64,000 nucleotides of DNA from Lachnospiraceae bacterium UBA7143 (lineage in GTDB: Bacteria; Bacillota; Clostridia; Lachnospirales; Lachnospiraceae): contig DKWV01000015.1 of the NCBI GenBank assembly GCA_002491905.1, positions 69,253 to 133,252 on the forward strand, written 5' to 3'. Below are positions 43,880 to 53,647 of the stretch, in pieces; position 1 is the first letter of the stretch; every line of letters starts with the position of its first letter. A program made the translations under genes and the position numbers. A model generated the notes under the pieces. It was not told the origin of the DNA. It made no database searches and saw only the letters and a list, made by a program, of their open reading frames with translations.

Positions 43880-45982
43880 TTACCTCTTAAGATTTACCAG
43901 CTCCTCCAGCATGGAGTCGGAGGTGGTGATGATACGGCTGTTCGCCTGGAAACCACGCTGTGTCGTGATCATCTCGGTGAACTCGCCGGCCAGATCCACG
44001 TTACTCATCTCCAGCACGCCGGATTCCATAGAGCCCTCGCCGTCAGACGTAATGTCCATGCCGACGCCGTCGAACTCGCCGGAGTTTAAAGTCGTACTGT
44101 AGAGGTTGTTTCCGGCTTTTGCAAGACCCGACGCGTTGGCAAACTTCGTCACCGCGATCTGTCCCAGCAGTTTGGAGAGGCCGTTGTCATAGGAAGCCCT
44201 GATCTTGCCGTCCTGTCCAATCTCCACGCCGATCAGCGCACCGGGCTTGCGGCCGCTGCCGAGGTTGTTCGAACTGCCGTCACCGTTGTCAAACGTAGCT
44301 GTGGAAACCTTGCCGTTGTTGACGCTGGTCATCGTCGAGAAATCGATGGAAATATCCGTAAAATGACCCAGATCCACCGTCTCGCCCGTCATATCCGTCG
44401 CCGTGCCCGCGAAATCCAGCGTCACCGCGTTCTGGTCCGGATTTCCCACATAGGAGAACTTGCCAGTCTGGGTGTCGAACACCAGCATATTGCCGCCGTA
44501 GGTTTCGTTCCTGGTGATGCTCGCATTACCGTTCGGTGAAATGAAGTTGATCGTGTAAGTCGTGTTATCCGTGTTCTTCAGGCCGTAAGCCTTCTCCAGA
44601 ACCATTGCGCCGTCCGGGTCGTTCGTTGCGTCCGGATAGGTGAGGGTCGCCGCAAACTTCTTTGTCGTTCCGTTGTACACCGTATTCGCCGGGATATCCG
44701 CCGCCGCGTTAAAACTTGCGTTGAAAGTAAACGTCACGCTTCCCTTGTCATCAACAGTAAAAGGTGCCGTCGCATCAATCGTCACCGCAGCCGTCGCGCC
44801 CCCATTGCCGGTCAGCTGGCTCAGAACCGTTCCCCAGTTGGCATCATTCGCACCGCCAAGCGCTACTCTCGCCGGAGTCGTGGTTGCGCCTGCCGCAGGC
44901 TTGGGCTGGTAGTAATAAACTCCCTTGTCAAAAACCAGTCCGTACTCCGACTCGAGGATATCCCGATCCAGCGTCACCGTGCCTGCCATCACCACCGCCT
45001 GACCGGCGGTAAGCTTCGTCCCGTCTGTAGGCGCTGCGTTGTTAATGGTCTTTACCACCGCGCTGTCGCCCGCGATACCCATCATCGGGCTGTCTTTGAA
45101 ACCGGCAAGGATCTCGCCGAAATCGTAATCCACCTTAAAGGTGGCCGGGGTTCCATCCGTATACGTCACATTGTCGGGCGTCTGGTAAACCTTGGTCTCC
45201 GTGATGTTGCCGCCCGTGCCGAAGCTTGCAATCTGGCCGATATTCTCAAGCTTGTAGTAATCCACCAGGGACACGCTGTTGCTGTCCGTGATATCCTCGA
45301 GCTCCACATAGTACTGTCCGTCCTTGCTCAGCGCGTGCATGCTGAACTTCGCCGTGTAGAGATATCCCCTTGAGTCATAGAACTGCAGCGTCCTGACCAG
45401 TCCCGACGGACTGTGGACATTGGTATCGTTCTTATCCAGAATGCCTGATGCCACCGCCAGGCTAGTAGCCTCCGCCGGAGCAGTCAGGTTCTCTGTATTC
45501 ATTACCTGGAGCGCCGCCACCGGGCCGGACTGGATCTCGCCGGTATCCGGGTCCACCTGCCAGCCCATCACCTTGTAGCCGGTGCTTGCCATAACGAGGT
45601 TGCCCGCGCCGTCGATCGTGAAGGAGCCGTCCCTGGTAAAGAAGTTCTGGGAGCCGCTGCTCACGATGAAGAAGGACTCGCCAGAAATCATCACGTCCCA
45701 GGGGTTATTCGTGGACTGGGCGGAACCCTGTCTCGTGATGGCGGTGTTGATGGCCGCCGTCTTGGAACCCAGACCGATCTGCCTTGGGTTGATACCGCCG
45801 CGTCCCGTGTCCGCGTTCGCGCCGGACGCCGCCTGCGTCTGCTGGTAGAGCAGATCGCTGAACACCATGTTCATGGACTTGTATGCGGTTGTGTTTACGT
45901 TTGCAATGTTGTTACCGATAACATCCATTCTGGTCTGATGGGTCTTAAGACCCGCCACGCCAGAAAAAAGTGATCTCATCAT
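43880..45982 (-). CDS. flgE: Flagellar hook protein FlgE
   Basis: A 700-residue hook subunit. The N-terminal D0 helix (MMRSLFSGVAGLKTHQTRMDVIGNNIANVNTTAYK) and C-terminal D0 helix (ITTQRGFQANSRIITTSDSMLEELVNLKR) are canonical and polymerise inside the hook. The protein is much longer than the 400-residue enterobacterial hook: residues about 280-560 are a Thr/Ala/Asn-rich surface insertion. AAGGAGG precedes the ATG. Confidence 0.95.
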   Translation of the reverse strand: MMRSLFSGVAGLKTHQTRMDVIGNNIANVNTTAYKSMNMVFSDLLYQQTQAASGANADTGRGGINPRQIGLGSKTAAINTAITRQGSAQSTNNPWDVMISGESFFIVSSGSQNFFTRDGSFTIDGAGNLVMASTGYKVMGWQVDPDTGEIQSGPVAALQVMNTENLTAPAEATSLAVASGILDKNDTNVHSPSGLVRTLQFYDSRGYLYTAKFSMHALSKDGQYYVELEDITDSNSVSLVDYYKLENIGQIASFGTGGNITETKVYQTPDNVTYTDGTPATFKVDYDFGEILAGFKDSPMMGIAGDSAVVKTINNAAPTDGTKLTAGQAVVMAGTVTLDRDILESEYGLVFDKGVYYYQPKPAAGATTTPARVALGGANDANWGTVLSQLTGNGGATAAVTIDATAPFTVDDKGSVTFTFNASFNAAADIPANTVYNGTTKKFAATLTYPDATNDPDGAMVLEKAYGLKNTDNTTYTINFISPNGNASITRNETYGGNMLVFDTQTGKFSYVGNPDQNAVTLDFAGTATDMTGETVDLGHFTDISIDFSTMTSVNNGKVSTATFDNGDGSSNNLGSGRKPGALIGVEIGQDGKIRASYDNGLSKLLGQIAVTKFANASGLAKAGNNLYSTTLNSGEFDGVGMDITSDGEGSMESGVLEMSNVDLAGEFTEMITTQRGFQANSRIITTSDSMLEELVNLKR

Positions 45983-46066
45983 AGTGAAATGACCTCCTTA
46001 AACTTGTGTGGAACCGTCTGTCCTCTCTGTCATTCGAGGACGTTAAGCCTCCTTGTAAGGTCCGGC

Positions 46067-46471
46067 TTATATAATGACCGCTCCGTCTATGTTTGTGAAT
46101 ACATTCTCATTGGCCTCCGTCTGGTCCATCGCCGTGATGACCGTCTGATTCGGCACGCTCACGATAAATGCGAGAGAATCTACCATGACCAACGATTCCT
46201 TTATCCCCTTCGCTGAAGCTTTGGCTGCCCCCAAGTTCAGGCGTTCTACCTGTTCCTCGGTCAGTTCAATATTTCTGTCCGTCAGCCGGTTTGCCGCATG
46301 CTTGGAGAATCTGACTTCTAAGGGCTCCCCCATCCCGTCCGTCTTCTTCGACAGGATATCCTGAAAGCTTATGCCTCCCGTTGCAGGCGCTCCGTCCCTG
46401 GATCTGCCTGTCTTTAAATATTGATCCTGCAGCTGCCCTATAGAAGGAAAAGAACTGCCTTGAATCTTCAT
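46067..46471 (-). CDS. TIGR02530-type flagellar operon protein
   Basis: A 134-residue protein (MKIQGSSFPSIGQLQDQYLK) with the family core FSKHAANRLTDRNIELTEEQVERL and LAFIVSVPNQTVITAMD. Homologues sit between flgD and flgE in Bacillus and clostridia and are thought to act in hook assembly. The start at 46471 follows AGGGAGGAG; a longer start at 46504 is less likely. Confidence 0.88.
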   Translation of the reverse strand: MKIQGSSFPSIGQLQDQYLKTGRSRDGAPATGGISFQDILSKKTDGMGEPLEVRFSKHAANRLTDRNIELTEEQVERLNLGAAKASAKGIKESLVMVDSLAFIVSVPNQTVITAMDQTEANENVFTNIDGAVII

Positions 46472-46507
46472 ACGCTCTCCTCCCTGAGATAACCACCTCT
46501 CCACGTC

Positions 46508-47197
46508 TTACTTATCGTCGCCGCCGTCATCATCGCCGTCGTCGTCACCCTGGGCAGACGCCACCATATCCTTCATCTTCTTCGCATACTTCTGCATGGT
46601 CGTTACCTGCTCATCCGTTAAGAAAGATTTCTGGTAATCGTTCATGCCCTCGTACATCTCTTCCAGCTTCTCCACATTCTCGCGGTCTGCAAGCGTCAGG
46701 TTCTCAATTGCCGGAAGCTTGTTGAAGATATTCAGCCAGTCCGCTCCCATCTTGTAGGCCTCCAGATAGGTGGGATCTGCTACGGTGTCGAGATCGTCCA
46801 TAGAATAGAGCTCGCCGTTCACCGACAGATATGCCTTATTCTTCTCGTAGACCACATAATCCACATTGCCCTGCACGGTTGTCTCTCTGCCCTGAGAGTC
46901 CTTCACCTTTAAGAGTACGGTCTCGCCCACTAAGCTCGATGCCCGGAAAAGATCCATAGATGCACTCATGTTCTGCATCTGCTCAAGCTCCGAGAAAGTC
47001 GCGTACTGGGAAATATACTCTGTGTTGGAGGTAGGCTCCAGCGGATCCTGATATTTCATCTGCGCCACCAGGAGCTGTAAAAAAGCGTCCTTATCCAGCG
47101 TGTTGCTTGCCTGCGCTTTCTTCTTTGCCTCCGCCAGGGATGCCGCGGAATTGGAATCCACGAATTTGCCGTCTTCTACTTTCTGTACTACGCCCAT
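46508..47197 (-). CDS. flgD: Hook-capping scaffold protein FlgD
   Basis: A 229-residue protein. The N-terminal signature LDKDAFLQLLVAQMKYQDPLEP and SQYATFSELEQMQNM identify FlgD. The Ig-like part is short (VGETVLLKVKDSQGRETTVQG), and the C-terminus is helical ending in an Asp/Gly run. It caps the growing hook. Confidence 0.92.
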   Translation of the reverse strand: MGVVQKVEDGKFVDSNSAASLAEAKKKAQASNTLDKDAFLQLLVAQMKYQDPLEPTSNTEYISQYATFSELEQMQNMSASMDLFRASSLVGETVLLKVKDSQGRETTVQGNVDYVVYEKNKAYLSVNGELYSMDDLDTVADPTYLEAYKMGADWLNIFNKLPAIENLTLADRENVEKLEEMYEGMNDYQKSFLTDEQVTTMQKYAKKMKDMVASAQGDDDGDDDGGDDK

Positions 47198-47241
47198 ACT
47201 TTCACTCCTTTCATAAACTGCTCAATTCTCTCGCAGTTATG

Positions 47242-47286
47242 ATGCAAAATCCATCCTAAATTGCTTTCAGCAATGGGATTTTGCAT
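47242..47286. repeat. Nested hairpin between fliK and flgD
   Basis: Outer stem ATGCAAAATCC/GGATTTTGCAT (11 bp) enclosing an inner stem ATTGC/GCAAT. No T-run follows, so it looks like an mRNA processing or stability element rather than a terminator. Confidence 0.75.
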
Positions 47287-47341
47287 TACTGAATCATGTT
47301 CTTACGGTCTCAGCAGTAAATGCTTCTACCTGTAACACACG

Positions 47342-48871
47342 TTATGCGGTATAATCTACCGTATTGCCGTTTGCCTGCATCATCTCCACCGTGATCCGCT
47401 CCGAATCATCAAGCTCGTCAAGACCATCCTCCTCCATCTCATCGAGGTTTAAGTTGATCCTTCTCGCGCTCTTTTTCGCGTTCCCGCCGTTTCGGTCCGC
47501 CGCTTCCTGTCCGCCGCCAAACTGCTCGCCGTAAGCGTGGTTGGCAACTGTGACCTCCACAGCCTCCACCTTGATGCCCTGCTCCTCAAACTGCTCCTTG
47601 AGCTGGATCATCTGGGTCTCCAGAACCGCCTTCACCGTCTCATTCTGTGCTGCAAACTGTGCCGTGATAACACCGTCCTTCGCCGCGATCTGTACATGCA
47701 CCGTACCCAGACTTGCGGGATGCAGCTGCATCTCCATCTCCTGTGTCTCAGGTTTGATATTGATCTTCATGTACTCAACGATCTGATCCATGATCTGATT
47801 CGTCTCAGGCTGTACGTATACCGGCCGCTCCACCGGCGCTTCCGCCTCTTCGATATGTCCTGTCAGTTCCTGTAAGAAAGCGCCTCCTGCGGTGTGTTCT
47901 CCCGCTGCGTGATCCTCTCCCTTATGTCCTGTGTCGGCCATATTTTCCTTCTTTAAAACAGGCGTTGTCTCGGGCTTTGCCGTATCTGTGACCTGCTCGC
48001 TGACATGTTTTTCACCGTTTACATCGTCGACAGTCACCTTAATCTGTACGGTGCCGCCGTCTTTCTGTACGGATACCGCATAGTCCTTCATGCCCTCCAC
48101 ACTCACCTCCGGCTCCTCTGTCTCCGGGATGGTAAGTACAGGCTCCTCCTCTACCGGTGCTTTCTCCTCAGCACTGATCTGCTCCACCAGAGCATCCAGC
48201 TCCTCGGGATTCAGTCCCAGCTCCTCCTGCAGCGTCACAAGAGTCTCATCCACCGTCTGGAAAAGTTCCTGCAGATTGCCGTAAAGCGTCTCGTCTGTCA
48301 CCAGAGCCAGCTCATCCGTATTTCCTGTCAAAGTAAGTAACAGTTGTTTCAGATTCACCGGGTCAAAGAGATCTACCGCCGTAAGTCCTAAATTTTCCAT
48401 GACCTCTTCCACCTTTTCCAGTGGAATATCCATCACGTTGACAATCTCAGAGACAATCTCTTCGGCCGCCTTCTCCACAGTCTCCTGTGTTTCAGCATCC
48501 TGTGTCTGGACATCCTTCGCTTCCTCGGTCGTCTTGCCCTCGCCATCCTGCTCCACGGCGCCTTTCGCATCATCCGTGGGCGCATCCGTCTCTTCCGGTT
48601 TTGATGTGTTGGCCGTCCGGTCTGTACTTTCCTGTCCGGATGCGTCTTTCGGCTGTGCCGTCTCCTGCGCGTTCTCCACCAGCGTCTGCTTCGGTGCCGC
48701 TGCCGCCGCCACATTTCCCGCCTGTGCCTTCTGCATCCCGGCAAGCTGATCACTCATCTTATTCATCAGCTTGTCAAAGCGTTCCTGCACGACTTCCTCC
48801 GGTTTCACAGATGTCTGACTTCCCTTCACCGTCCCGAAGGGCGACAGGGCTTTTACATTGTTTACCGTCAT
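47342..48871 (-). CDS. fliK: Hook-length control protein FliK
   Basis: A 509-residue secreted ruler. The N-terminal half is disordered and rich in Glu/Thr/Ala/Gln. The C-terminal substrate-switch domain (about 365-460) has NIKPETQEMEMQLHPASLGTVHVQI and FEEQGIKVEAVEV, the FliK_C (Flg_hook) signature. The C-terminal tail is acidic. It tells FlhB when the hook is complete. Confidence 0.93.
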   Translation of the reverse strand: MTVNNVKALSPFGTVKGSQTSVKPEEVVQERFDKLMNKMSDQLAGMQKAQAGNVAAAAAPKQTLVENAQETAQPKDASGQESTDRTANTSKPEETDAPTDDAKGAVEQDGEGKTTEEAKDVQTQDAETQETVEKAAEEIVSEIVNVMDIPLEKVEEVMENLGLTAVDLFDPVNLKQLLLTLTGNTDELALVTDETLYGNLQELFQTVDETLVTLQEELGLNPEELDALVEQISAEEKAPVEEEPVLTIPETEEPEVSVEGMKDYAVSVQKDGGTVQIKVTVDDVNGEKHVSEQVTDTAKPETTPVLKKENMADTGHKGEDHAAGEHTAGGAFLQELTGHIEEAEAPVERPVYVQPETNQIMDQIVEYMKINIKPETQEMEMQLHPASLGTVHVQIAAKDGVITAQFAAQNETVKAVLETQMIQLKEQFEEQGIKVEAVEVTVANHAYGEQFGGGQEAADRNGGNAKKSARRINLNLDEMEEDGLDELDDSERITVEMMQANGNTVDYTA

Positions 48872-48925
48872 TCCTTGCTCTTTCCTCCTTTCTTAAATTT
48901 TCAAGGTTCCCGCGCATTCCTGCGC

Positions 48926-48973
48926 ATATATATCACATGTAACGGATAAGATAACCCGTTACATGGTATATAT
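48926..48973. repeat. Hairpin between ylxF-like gene and fliK
   Basis: CATGTAACGG pairs with CCGTTACATG, flanked by complementary AT-rich arms (TATATAT on both sides). It sits in the 155-bp spacer. No T-run directly follows. Confidence 0.7.
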
Positions 48974-49026
48974 CGGCATTCTCCCGCTGTCAGTAAAGCG
49001 GTTTTCAAAAGAATATTATAATAAAA

Positions 49027-49914
49027 TCAGTCGTCGGGATCCATGATCCGGGTCAGTCTGGCTGCCGTCTCCGGATCCATTGCCCCCAGAATGTTGCCGC
49101 GGTCCTCCGCGCTCATCTGGTCAAGTATCTTGGCCGCCAGATCCAGATCGTCCGTCATGGCTTCAAAAATAGAGGCTGCCTGTGCAGGTTTCATCTCCGC
49201 GTAGGCCTGCGCATAATCCTGAATCTCCTTGTCGGCCTCCACCTGCTGCACCACCTGTTTATACAGATATTCCGCTGTAGTCGGGTCTATGGTCTCGTAA
49301 TATTTCTGGTATTCCTCTGCCCCCGGCCCGTTCTCGGCATAGATCACTTCCTCGTAAAACTCTGTCTTGATGCGCTCAAACTCCACCTGCGCATCCTCGA
49401 AAGTCTGCAGTCTCTCATTCTCCGCCTGAAGCTTTGCCAGCTCCTCGGAGTCCACGGTACTGGCCGCCTGGGCATCCTCAAGCTGCAGCTCCAGTTCCTT
49501 GATATAATCAACCGCCTCGCGCAGACTGGTGTAACCGCCGTAAGATTCCTCGTCATCGGTGGTTACCGTCGAATCCGCCGGTAAAATTTTATTGATCACA
49601 GGCACATCCTTCAGCACCGGCGCAAGCACGCCAGAGCCGAAACCGCCCACGTCCAGTTTGATAAGCAGGCAGAGAATCGCCACCCAGATAGCAACAATAA
49701 CAACCGTTACTAAAAACACGGAAACGCCGCCCGCCTCCTCGTCCTCGGAAAGCTTCGCCTCCTGTTCTGAAATCTCCTTGGCGCGCTGTTTCGCTTCCTT
49801 TTTCTGCGCCTTCCGATCGGCTTTGATCTTATCCCGCTCGTCCTTTAACCTCTTTTTTTCCGCTTTTTTATCAATGGGGGGTTCCATACCCGCATTCATC
49901 GCTTCAGCTGCCAT
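49027..49914 (-). CDS. YlxF/MotE-like MgtE-N domain protein
   Basis: A 295-residue protein. A basic, Lys-rich N-terminus is followed by one membrane helix (about 65-88, VFLVTVVIVAIWVAILCLL), a coiled coil (130-190) and a C-terminal MgtE-N-like domain (MKPAQAASIFEAMTDDLDLAAKILDQMSAEDRGNILGAMDPETAA). This matches Bacillus YlxF, encoded between fliJ and fliK, and MotE of epsilonproteobacteria. The ATG at 49914 overlaps the fliJ stop by 11 bp. Confidence 0.85.
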   Translation of the reverse strand: MAAEAMNAGMEPPIDKKAEKKRLKDERDKIKADRKAQKKEAKQRAKEISEQEAKLSEDEEAGGVSVFLVTVVIVAIWVAILCLLIKLDVGGFGSGVLAPVLKDVPVINKILPADSTVTTDDEESYGGYTSLREAVDYIKELELQLEDAQAASTVDSEELAKLQAENERLQTFEDAQVEFERIKTEFYEEVIYAENGPGAEEYQKYYETIDPTTAEYLYKQVVQQVEADKEIQDYAQAYAEMKPAQAASIFEAMTDDLDLAAKILDQMSAEDRGNILGAMDPETAARLTRIMDPDD

Positions 49915-50368
49915 TCCCGTTTTCCTTTCCACGCTGCCCGTAGGTGTAGCTCGTCAACTCATCTACCACCTTGGCCTCGGCCGCTTTCTCCTCATCCAAA
50001 AATTGAAGCAGGGCTTTTTCCTTGAGCTTTTCGTGCATCTTTCGCTCCTGCATAATCTCCGTCAGCTTCGCCCGCGCCTTCTCCACAGCCTCCTCGGCCT
50101 TTCGCACCTCGAATTCCTGCACCGCAATCAGTTCGTCCATGATAAGTACGGCATTGCGGTTATCCCGCAGATCGTTCACATGGAGCGCCTCTTCCCGCAT
50201 CCGCCGGCCTTCCTCGATATAGGCCTCCTTTCGGTCGATCAGCATCTGCAGCTTTTCCTGCTCTTCATTCAGCCGCATCTGCGCCCGGCCAACCTCTATC
50301 TTCGCCTGGGTCTCAAGCTGGTATTTGATATTCAGGATGCTCTGCATCCTATATCTGAATTTTGCCAC
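49904..50368 (-). CDS. fliJ: Flagellar export chaperone FliJ
   Basis: A 154-residue coiled-coil protein (MAKFRYRMQSILNIKYQLETQAKIEVGRAQ), the general export chaperone that couples FliI to FlhA. It follows fliI by 13 bp and overlaps the ylxF-like gene. Confidence 0.93.
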   Translation of the reverse strand: MAKFRYRMQSILNIKYQLETQAKIEVGRAQMRLNEEQEKLQMLIDRKEAYIEEGRRMREEALHVNDLRDNRNAVLIMDELIAVQEFEVRKAEEAVEKARAKLTEIMQERKMHEKLKEKALLQFLDEEKAAEAKVVDELTSYTYGQRGKENGNGS

Positions 50369-50381
50369 GGCAGGTCACCCC

Positions 50382-51704
50382 TTACTCCGCTTCCGCGTCC
50401 TCAAAAAGCTCCCGCATCATACCCACGGCCTCCTCGTATTCATACTTTGAATCCACATCCTGCATCAGAAACTCGTTCACCGCATCGATCTTCTCGATGG
50501 CGTAGTCGATGTTTTTGTTGCTGCCGCTCTTATAGGCGCCGATGTTAATCAGGTCCTCCGCCTCATTGTAAGTCGCAAGCACATTTTTCAACCTGCCCGC
50601 AAGCGCCTTGTGTTCCTTATCCACAATCTGGCTCATACACCTGGAAATGCTCTGCAGCACGTCGATCGCCGGATAGTGGTTTAAATGCGCCAGTTTTCTG
50701 TTCAGCATAATATGGCCGTCCAAAATACTCCTCGCCGTGTCCGTGATCGGCTCGTTCATATCGTCGCCGTCCACCAACACCGTATACAGCCCGGTGATGG
50801 AGCCTGTTGCTGCACAGCCGGCCCTCTCTAAAAGCCTGGGCATCTCCGAGTAGACGCTAGGGGGATACCCCCTTGACACCGGCGGTTCCCCGCTGGCCAG
50901 CCCGATTTCTCTCTGTGCCATAGAAAATCGGGTCAGGGAGTCCATCATCAACAGTACGTCCTTGCCCTGATCCCTGAAATATTCCGCTATCGCGCAGGCG
51001 GTTTTGGCCGCCTTGTTTCTCTCAAGAGCCGATTTGTCCGAGGTAGCCACCACCACCACGGAACGGCGCATGCCCTCCTCGCCCAAATCCCTCTCCACGA
51101 ACTCCCGCACTTCCCTGCCGCGCTCGCCAATCAGGGCGATCACATTGATATCCGCTTTGGTATTGCGCGCAAACATGCCCATCAGCGTGGATTTTCCCAC
51201 GCCGGAGCCCGCGAAAATGCCGATACGCTGTCCCTTGCCAACCGTCATCAGACCGTCTATGGCCTTCACGCCAAGCGGCAGCACCTCCGAGATAATCTTC
51301 CGGCTCATGGCGTCCGGCGGCTGCGCCTCCACACTGTAGGGCACACCCGGCAGATACTCGCCGTCAATTCTGCCAAGACCGTCCAGGACCTTCCCCAGAA
51401 GATCGTCGCTCACCGGCACCGTCAGGGGATTACCCGTGTTCTCCACAATACAGCCCAGACCGATTCCCTCGGTGTTGTCACAGGGCATCAGCAGCGTGCG
51501 CCTGTCCTTAAAGCCTACCACCTCCGCCGTGATGGGCGGATACTCGTCCCCCACGGGATAAATCACGCACAGATCGCCAAGCTTTGCCTCGGGTCCTGCC
51601 GACTCTATGGTAAGTCCCACCACGTTCTCCACTCTGCCCTTTTTCTTAAAGAAGGTATCGTCCTTTATGCTGCTGTATTTAAAGAAATTAATCGCTGTAT
51701 TCAT
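50382..51704 (-). CDS. fliI: Flagellum-specific ATPase FliI
   Basis: A 440-residue F1-like ATPase of the export apparatus. Walker A is GIFAGSGVGKSTLMG, Walker B is VLLMMDSLTRFSMAQREIGLA, and PPSVYSEMPRLLERAG is the type-III ATPase motif. I prefer the ATG at 51704 (MNTAINFFKYSS), with AAGGA 8 bp upstream, over 51731. Confidence 0.96.
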   Translation of the reverse strand: MNTAINFFKYSSIKDDTFFKKKGRVENVVGLTIESAGPEAKLGDLCVIYPVGDEYPPITAEVVGFKDRRTLLMPCDNTEGIGLGCIVENTGNPLTVPVSDDLLGKVLDGLGRIDGEYLPGVPYSVEAQPPDAMSRKIISEVLPLGVKAIDGLMTVGKGQRIGIFAGSGVGKSTLMGMFARNTKADINVIALIGERGREVREFVERDLGEEGMRRSVVVVATSDKSALERNKAAKTACAIAEYFRDQGKDVLLMMDSLTRFSMAQREIGLASGEPPVSRGYPPSVYSEMPRLLERAGCAATGSITGLYTVLVDGDDMNEPITDTARSILDGHIMLNRKLAHLNHYPAIDVLQSISRCMSQIVDKEHKALAGRLKNVLATYNEAEDLINIGAYKSGSNKNIDYAIEKIDAVNEFLMQDVDSKYEYEEAVGMMRELFEDAEAE

Positions 51705-51742
51705 CCGACGCTTCCTTCTGTCCTTCGTCATGTCCCGGACAG

Positions 51743-52633
51743 TTAAACCTTTTCATAGGATAACATCCGTAATTTCTTTGTGAGTTCCTCCAGCTGCGTA
51801 CCCACGCCGCAGTCGAAGATACCGCCGTCCGTCTCGATCAGGCAGTCCCCCTTACTCAGGGCAATATCCTCGATAATCTCAATCAGTCCCCTGCCCGCCA
51901 CGGCGCCCTCCACAAGGGTCTGCTTCTGCATATTGACGTAAGGGTAGTCCTCCGCCGACACATGTACGATAAAAGTACGGCTGCTCTCCACCTTCCGCAG
52001 GGTAGAATCAATCAGATGTACCAGAATATCCCTGTTATCCATCAGATCCACGCCAAAAATATGGCTGTATATATCAGTGATGGTCTCTATAAACCGCGGC
52101 TCCAGATTCTCTAACAACTCATCAAACTCCGCCTCAAGCTGCCTTTTCCGTTCAGCCAGCTCCTGCTTCATGCCATCCACTTCAGACATGCCTCTGGCAT
52201 AGCCCTCGTCATAGCCCTGTCTTGTGCCCTCCTCAACTGCGTTGGTGCGGATGATATCACTCTCCCGGCGGGCATCGTCCAGCATACTGTTCGCCTTAAA
52301 CTGCGCTTCGGCCACAATACGCTGCGCTTCGGCCTCGGCTTCCGCCAGATCGGGACCCGCCGTCTCGCCTGCCTTGATGACATTGCCGCCGCTTCCGCCG
52401 TCCGCAAAGAGGGCGTCCAACTCCTCGCCCTCGATGCCGCTCACAAACTCCGGCTCGTCTTCCCCGCCCTCCTCGTCAAAGGCAGGCAGCGCAGCCGCAT
52501 TGGCGCGGCGGATATTCTCCCACTCCTCAATGCGCTCCGCCACAAGATTATTGCTGTCTATCACACATTTCTCTTCGCCGTCCACCCTGACCCAGCCGGC
52601 TTTATATAAATTTCTCTGTCCTGTCTTAAACAA
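51743..52633 (-). CDS. fliH: Flagellar assembly protein FliH
   Basis: About 296 residues, a regulator of the FliI ATPase. The N-terminus is variable, a central coiled coil follows (QRIVAEAQFKANSMLDDARRESD ... ELAERKRQLEAEFDELLENL), and the C-terminal domain has DRGNILVHLI-like and VSAEDYPYVN motifs and ends GGIFDCGVGTQLEELTKKL. The start is uncertain: TTG at 52633 lies about 11 bp after GGAGG and just overlaps the fliG stop; 52666 would overlap fliG by 41 bp. Confidence 0.88.
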   Translation of the reverse strand: MFKTGQRNLYKAGWVRVDGEEKCVIDSNNLVAERIEEWENIRRANAAALPAFDEEGGEDEPEFVSGIEGEELDALFADGGSGGNVIKAGETAGPDLAEAEAEAQRIVAEAQFKANSMLDDARRESDIIRTNAVEEGTRQGYDEGYARGMSEVDGMKQELAERKRQLEAEFDELLENLEPRFIETITDIYSHIFGVDLMDNRDILVHLIDSTLRKVESSRTFIVHVSAEDYPYVNMQKQTLVEGAVAGRGLIEIIEDIALSKGDCLIETDGGIFDCGVGTQLEELTKKLRMLSYEKV

Positions 52634-53642
52634 TGATCTCGTCACCTCCGCCTCTGGAGATAACAATTTCCGCAGCGTCTTCCAGTTTCCTGATGATGTT
52701 TACAATCTTCTGCTGCGCCTCTTCCACGTCCTTCATACGGACAGGACCCATGAACTCCATATCCTCCTTGATCATAACCGCCAGACGTTTGGACATGTTA
52801 TTAAATATGGCATTCTGCACCTCTTCATTGGATCCCTTCAGGGCGATAGCCAGATCAGAGTTATCCACATCACGCAGCACACGCTGGATTGCGCGGTCGT
52901 CCAGAAGCAGAATATCCTCGAATACAAACATCTTTTTCCTGATCTCGTCCGCAAGCTCCGGCTCCTCGATCTCCAATGTCTCCATGATATGTTTCTCTGT
53001 ACCACGGTCCACCGTATTCAAAATTTCCACGACAGCGTCCACGCCGCCGATAATCGTGTAGTCCTGGTTCACCAGAGATGAGAGCTTGGATTCCAAAACC
53101 TTCTCCACTTCCTTTATGACATCCGGACTCGTCCGATCCATCACCGCAATACGCTTCGTCACATCGGCCTGTCTGTCCGGCGGAAGAGCCGAAACAATGA
53201 CCGCCGCCTGCGCGGGAGCCAGATAGGACAAAATCAAAGCGATGGTCTGCGGGTGTTCGTCCTGGATAAAGTTCAAAAGCTGCGCCGCGTCGGCCTTTCT
53301 CACGAACTCGAAAGGCTTTACCTGCAGGGACGCCGTCAGCTTACCGATCACATCCATCGCCTTCTCTGCGCCGAAGGACTTCTCAAGCAGCTCCTTCGCG
53401 TAGTTGATACCGCCCTCCGCAATATACTGCTGGGCAAGACACACCTGATAAAACTCGTTGATCACGCTCTCCTTGAGCTGCGGTGTGATACTCCTCGTAT
53501 TTGCAATCTCTAATGTGAGCTCCTCCACCTCGTCTTCCTTGAGGTGCTTAAATATCGCCGATGACTTTTCCGGTCCAAGAGCAATCATTAGGATGGCCGC
53601 CTTCTGGATTCCGTTGATCTTCTCTTCCGCTTTCGCTGACAT
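52626..53642 (-). CDS. fliG: Flagellar motor switch protein FliG
   Basis: A 338-residue rotor protein with the three-domain order: N-terminal KAAILMIALGPEKSSAIFKHL, middle EHPQTIALILSYLAPAQAAVIVSALP (EHPQ motif), and C-terminal torque helix VFEDILLLDDRAIQRVLRDVDNSDLAIALKG with the charged residues that meet MotA. It is 5 bp after fliF. Confidence 0.97.
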   Translation of the reverse strand: MSAKAEEKINGIQKAAILMIALGPEKSSAIFKHLKEDEVEELTLEIANTRSITPQLKESVINEFYQVCLAQQYIAEGGINYAKELLEKSFGAEKAMDVIGKLTASLQVKPFEFVRKADAAQLLNFIQDEHPQTIALILSYLAPAQAAVIVSALPPDRQADVTKRIAVMDRTSPDVIKEVEKVLESKLSSLVNQDYTIIGGVDAVVEILNTVDRGTEKHIMETLEIEEPELADEIRKKMFVFEDILLLDDRAIQRVLRDVDNSDLAIALKGSNEEVQNAIFNNMSKRLAVMIKEDMEFMGPVRMKDVEEAQQKIVNIIRKLEDAAEIVISRGGGDEIIV

Positions 53643-53647
53643 TTATC

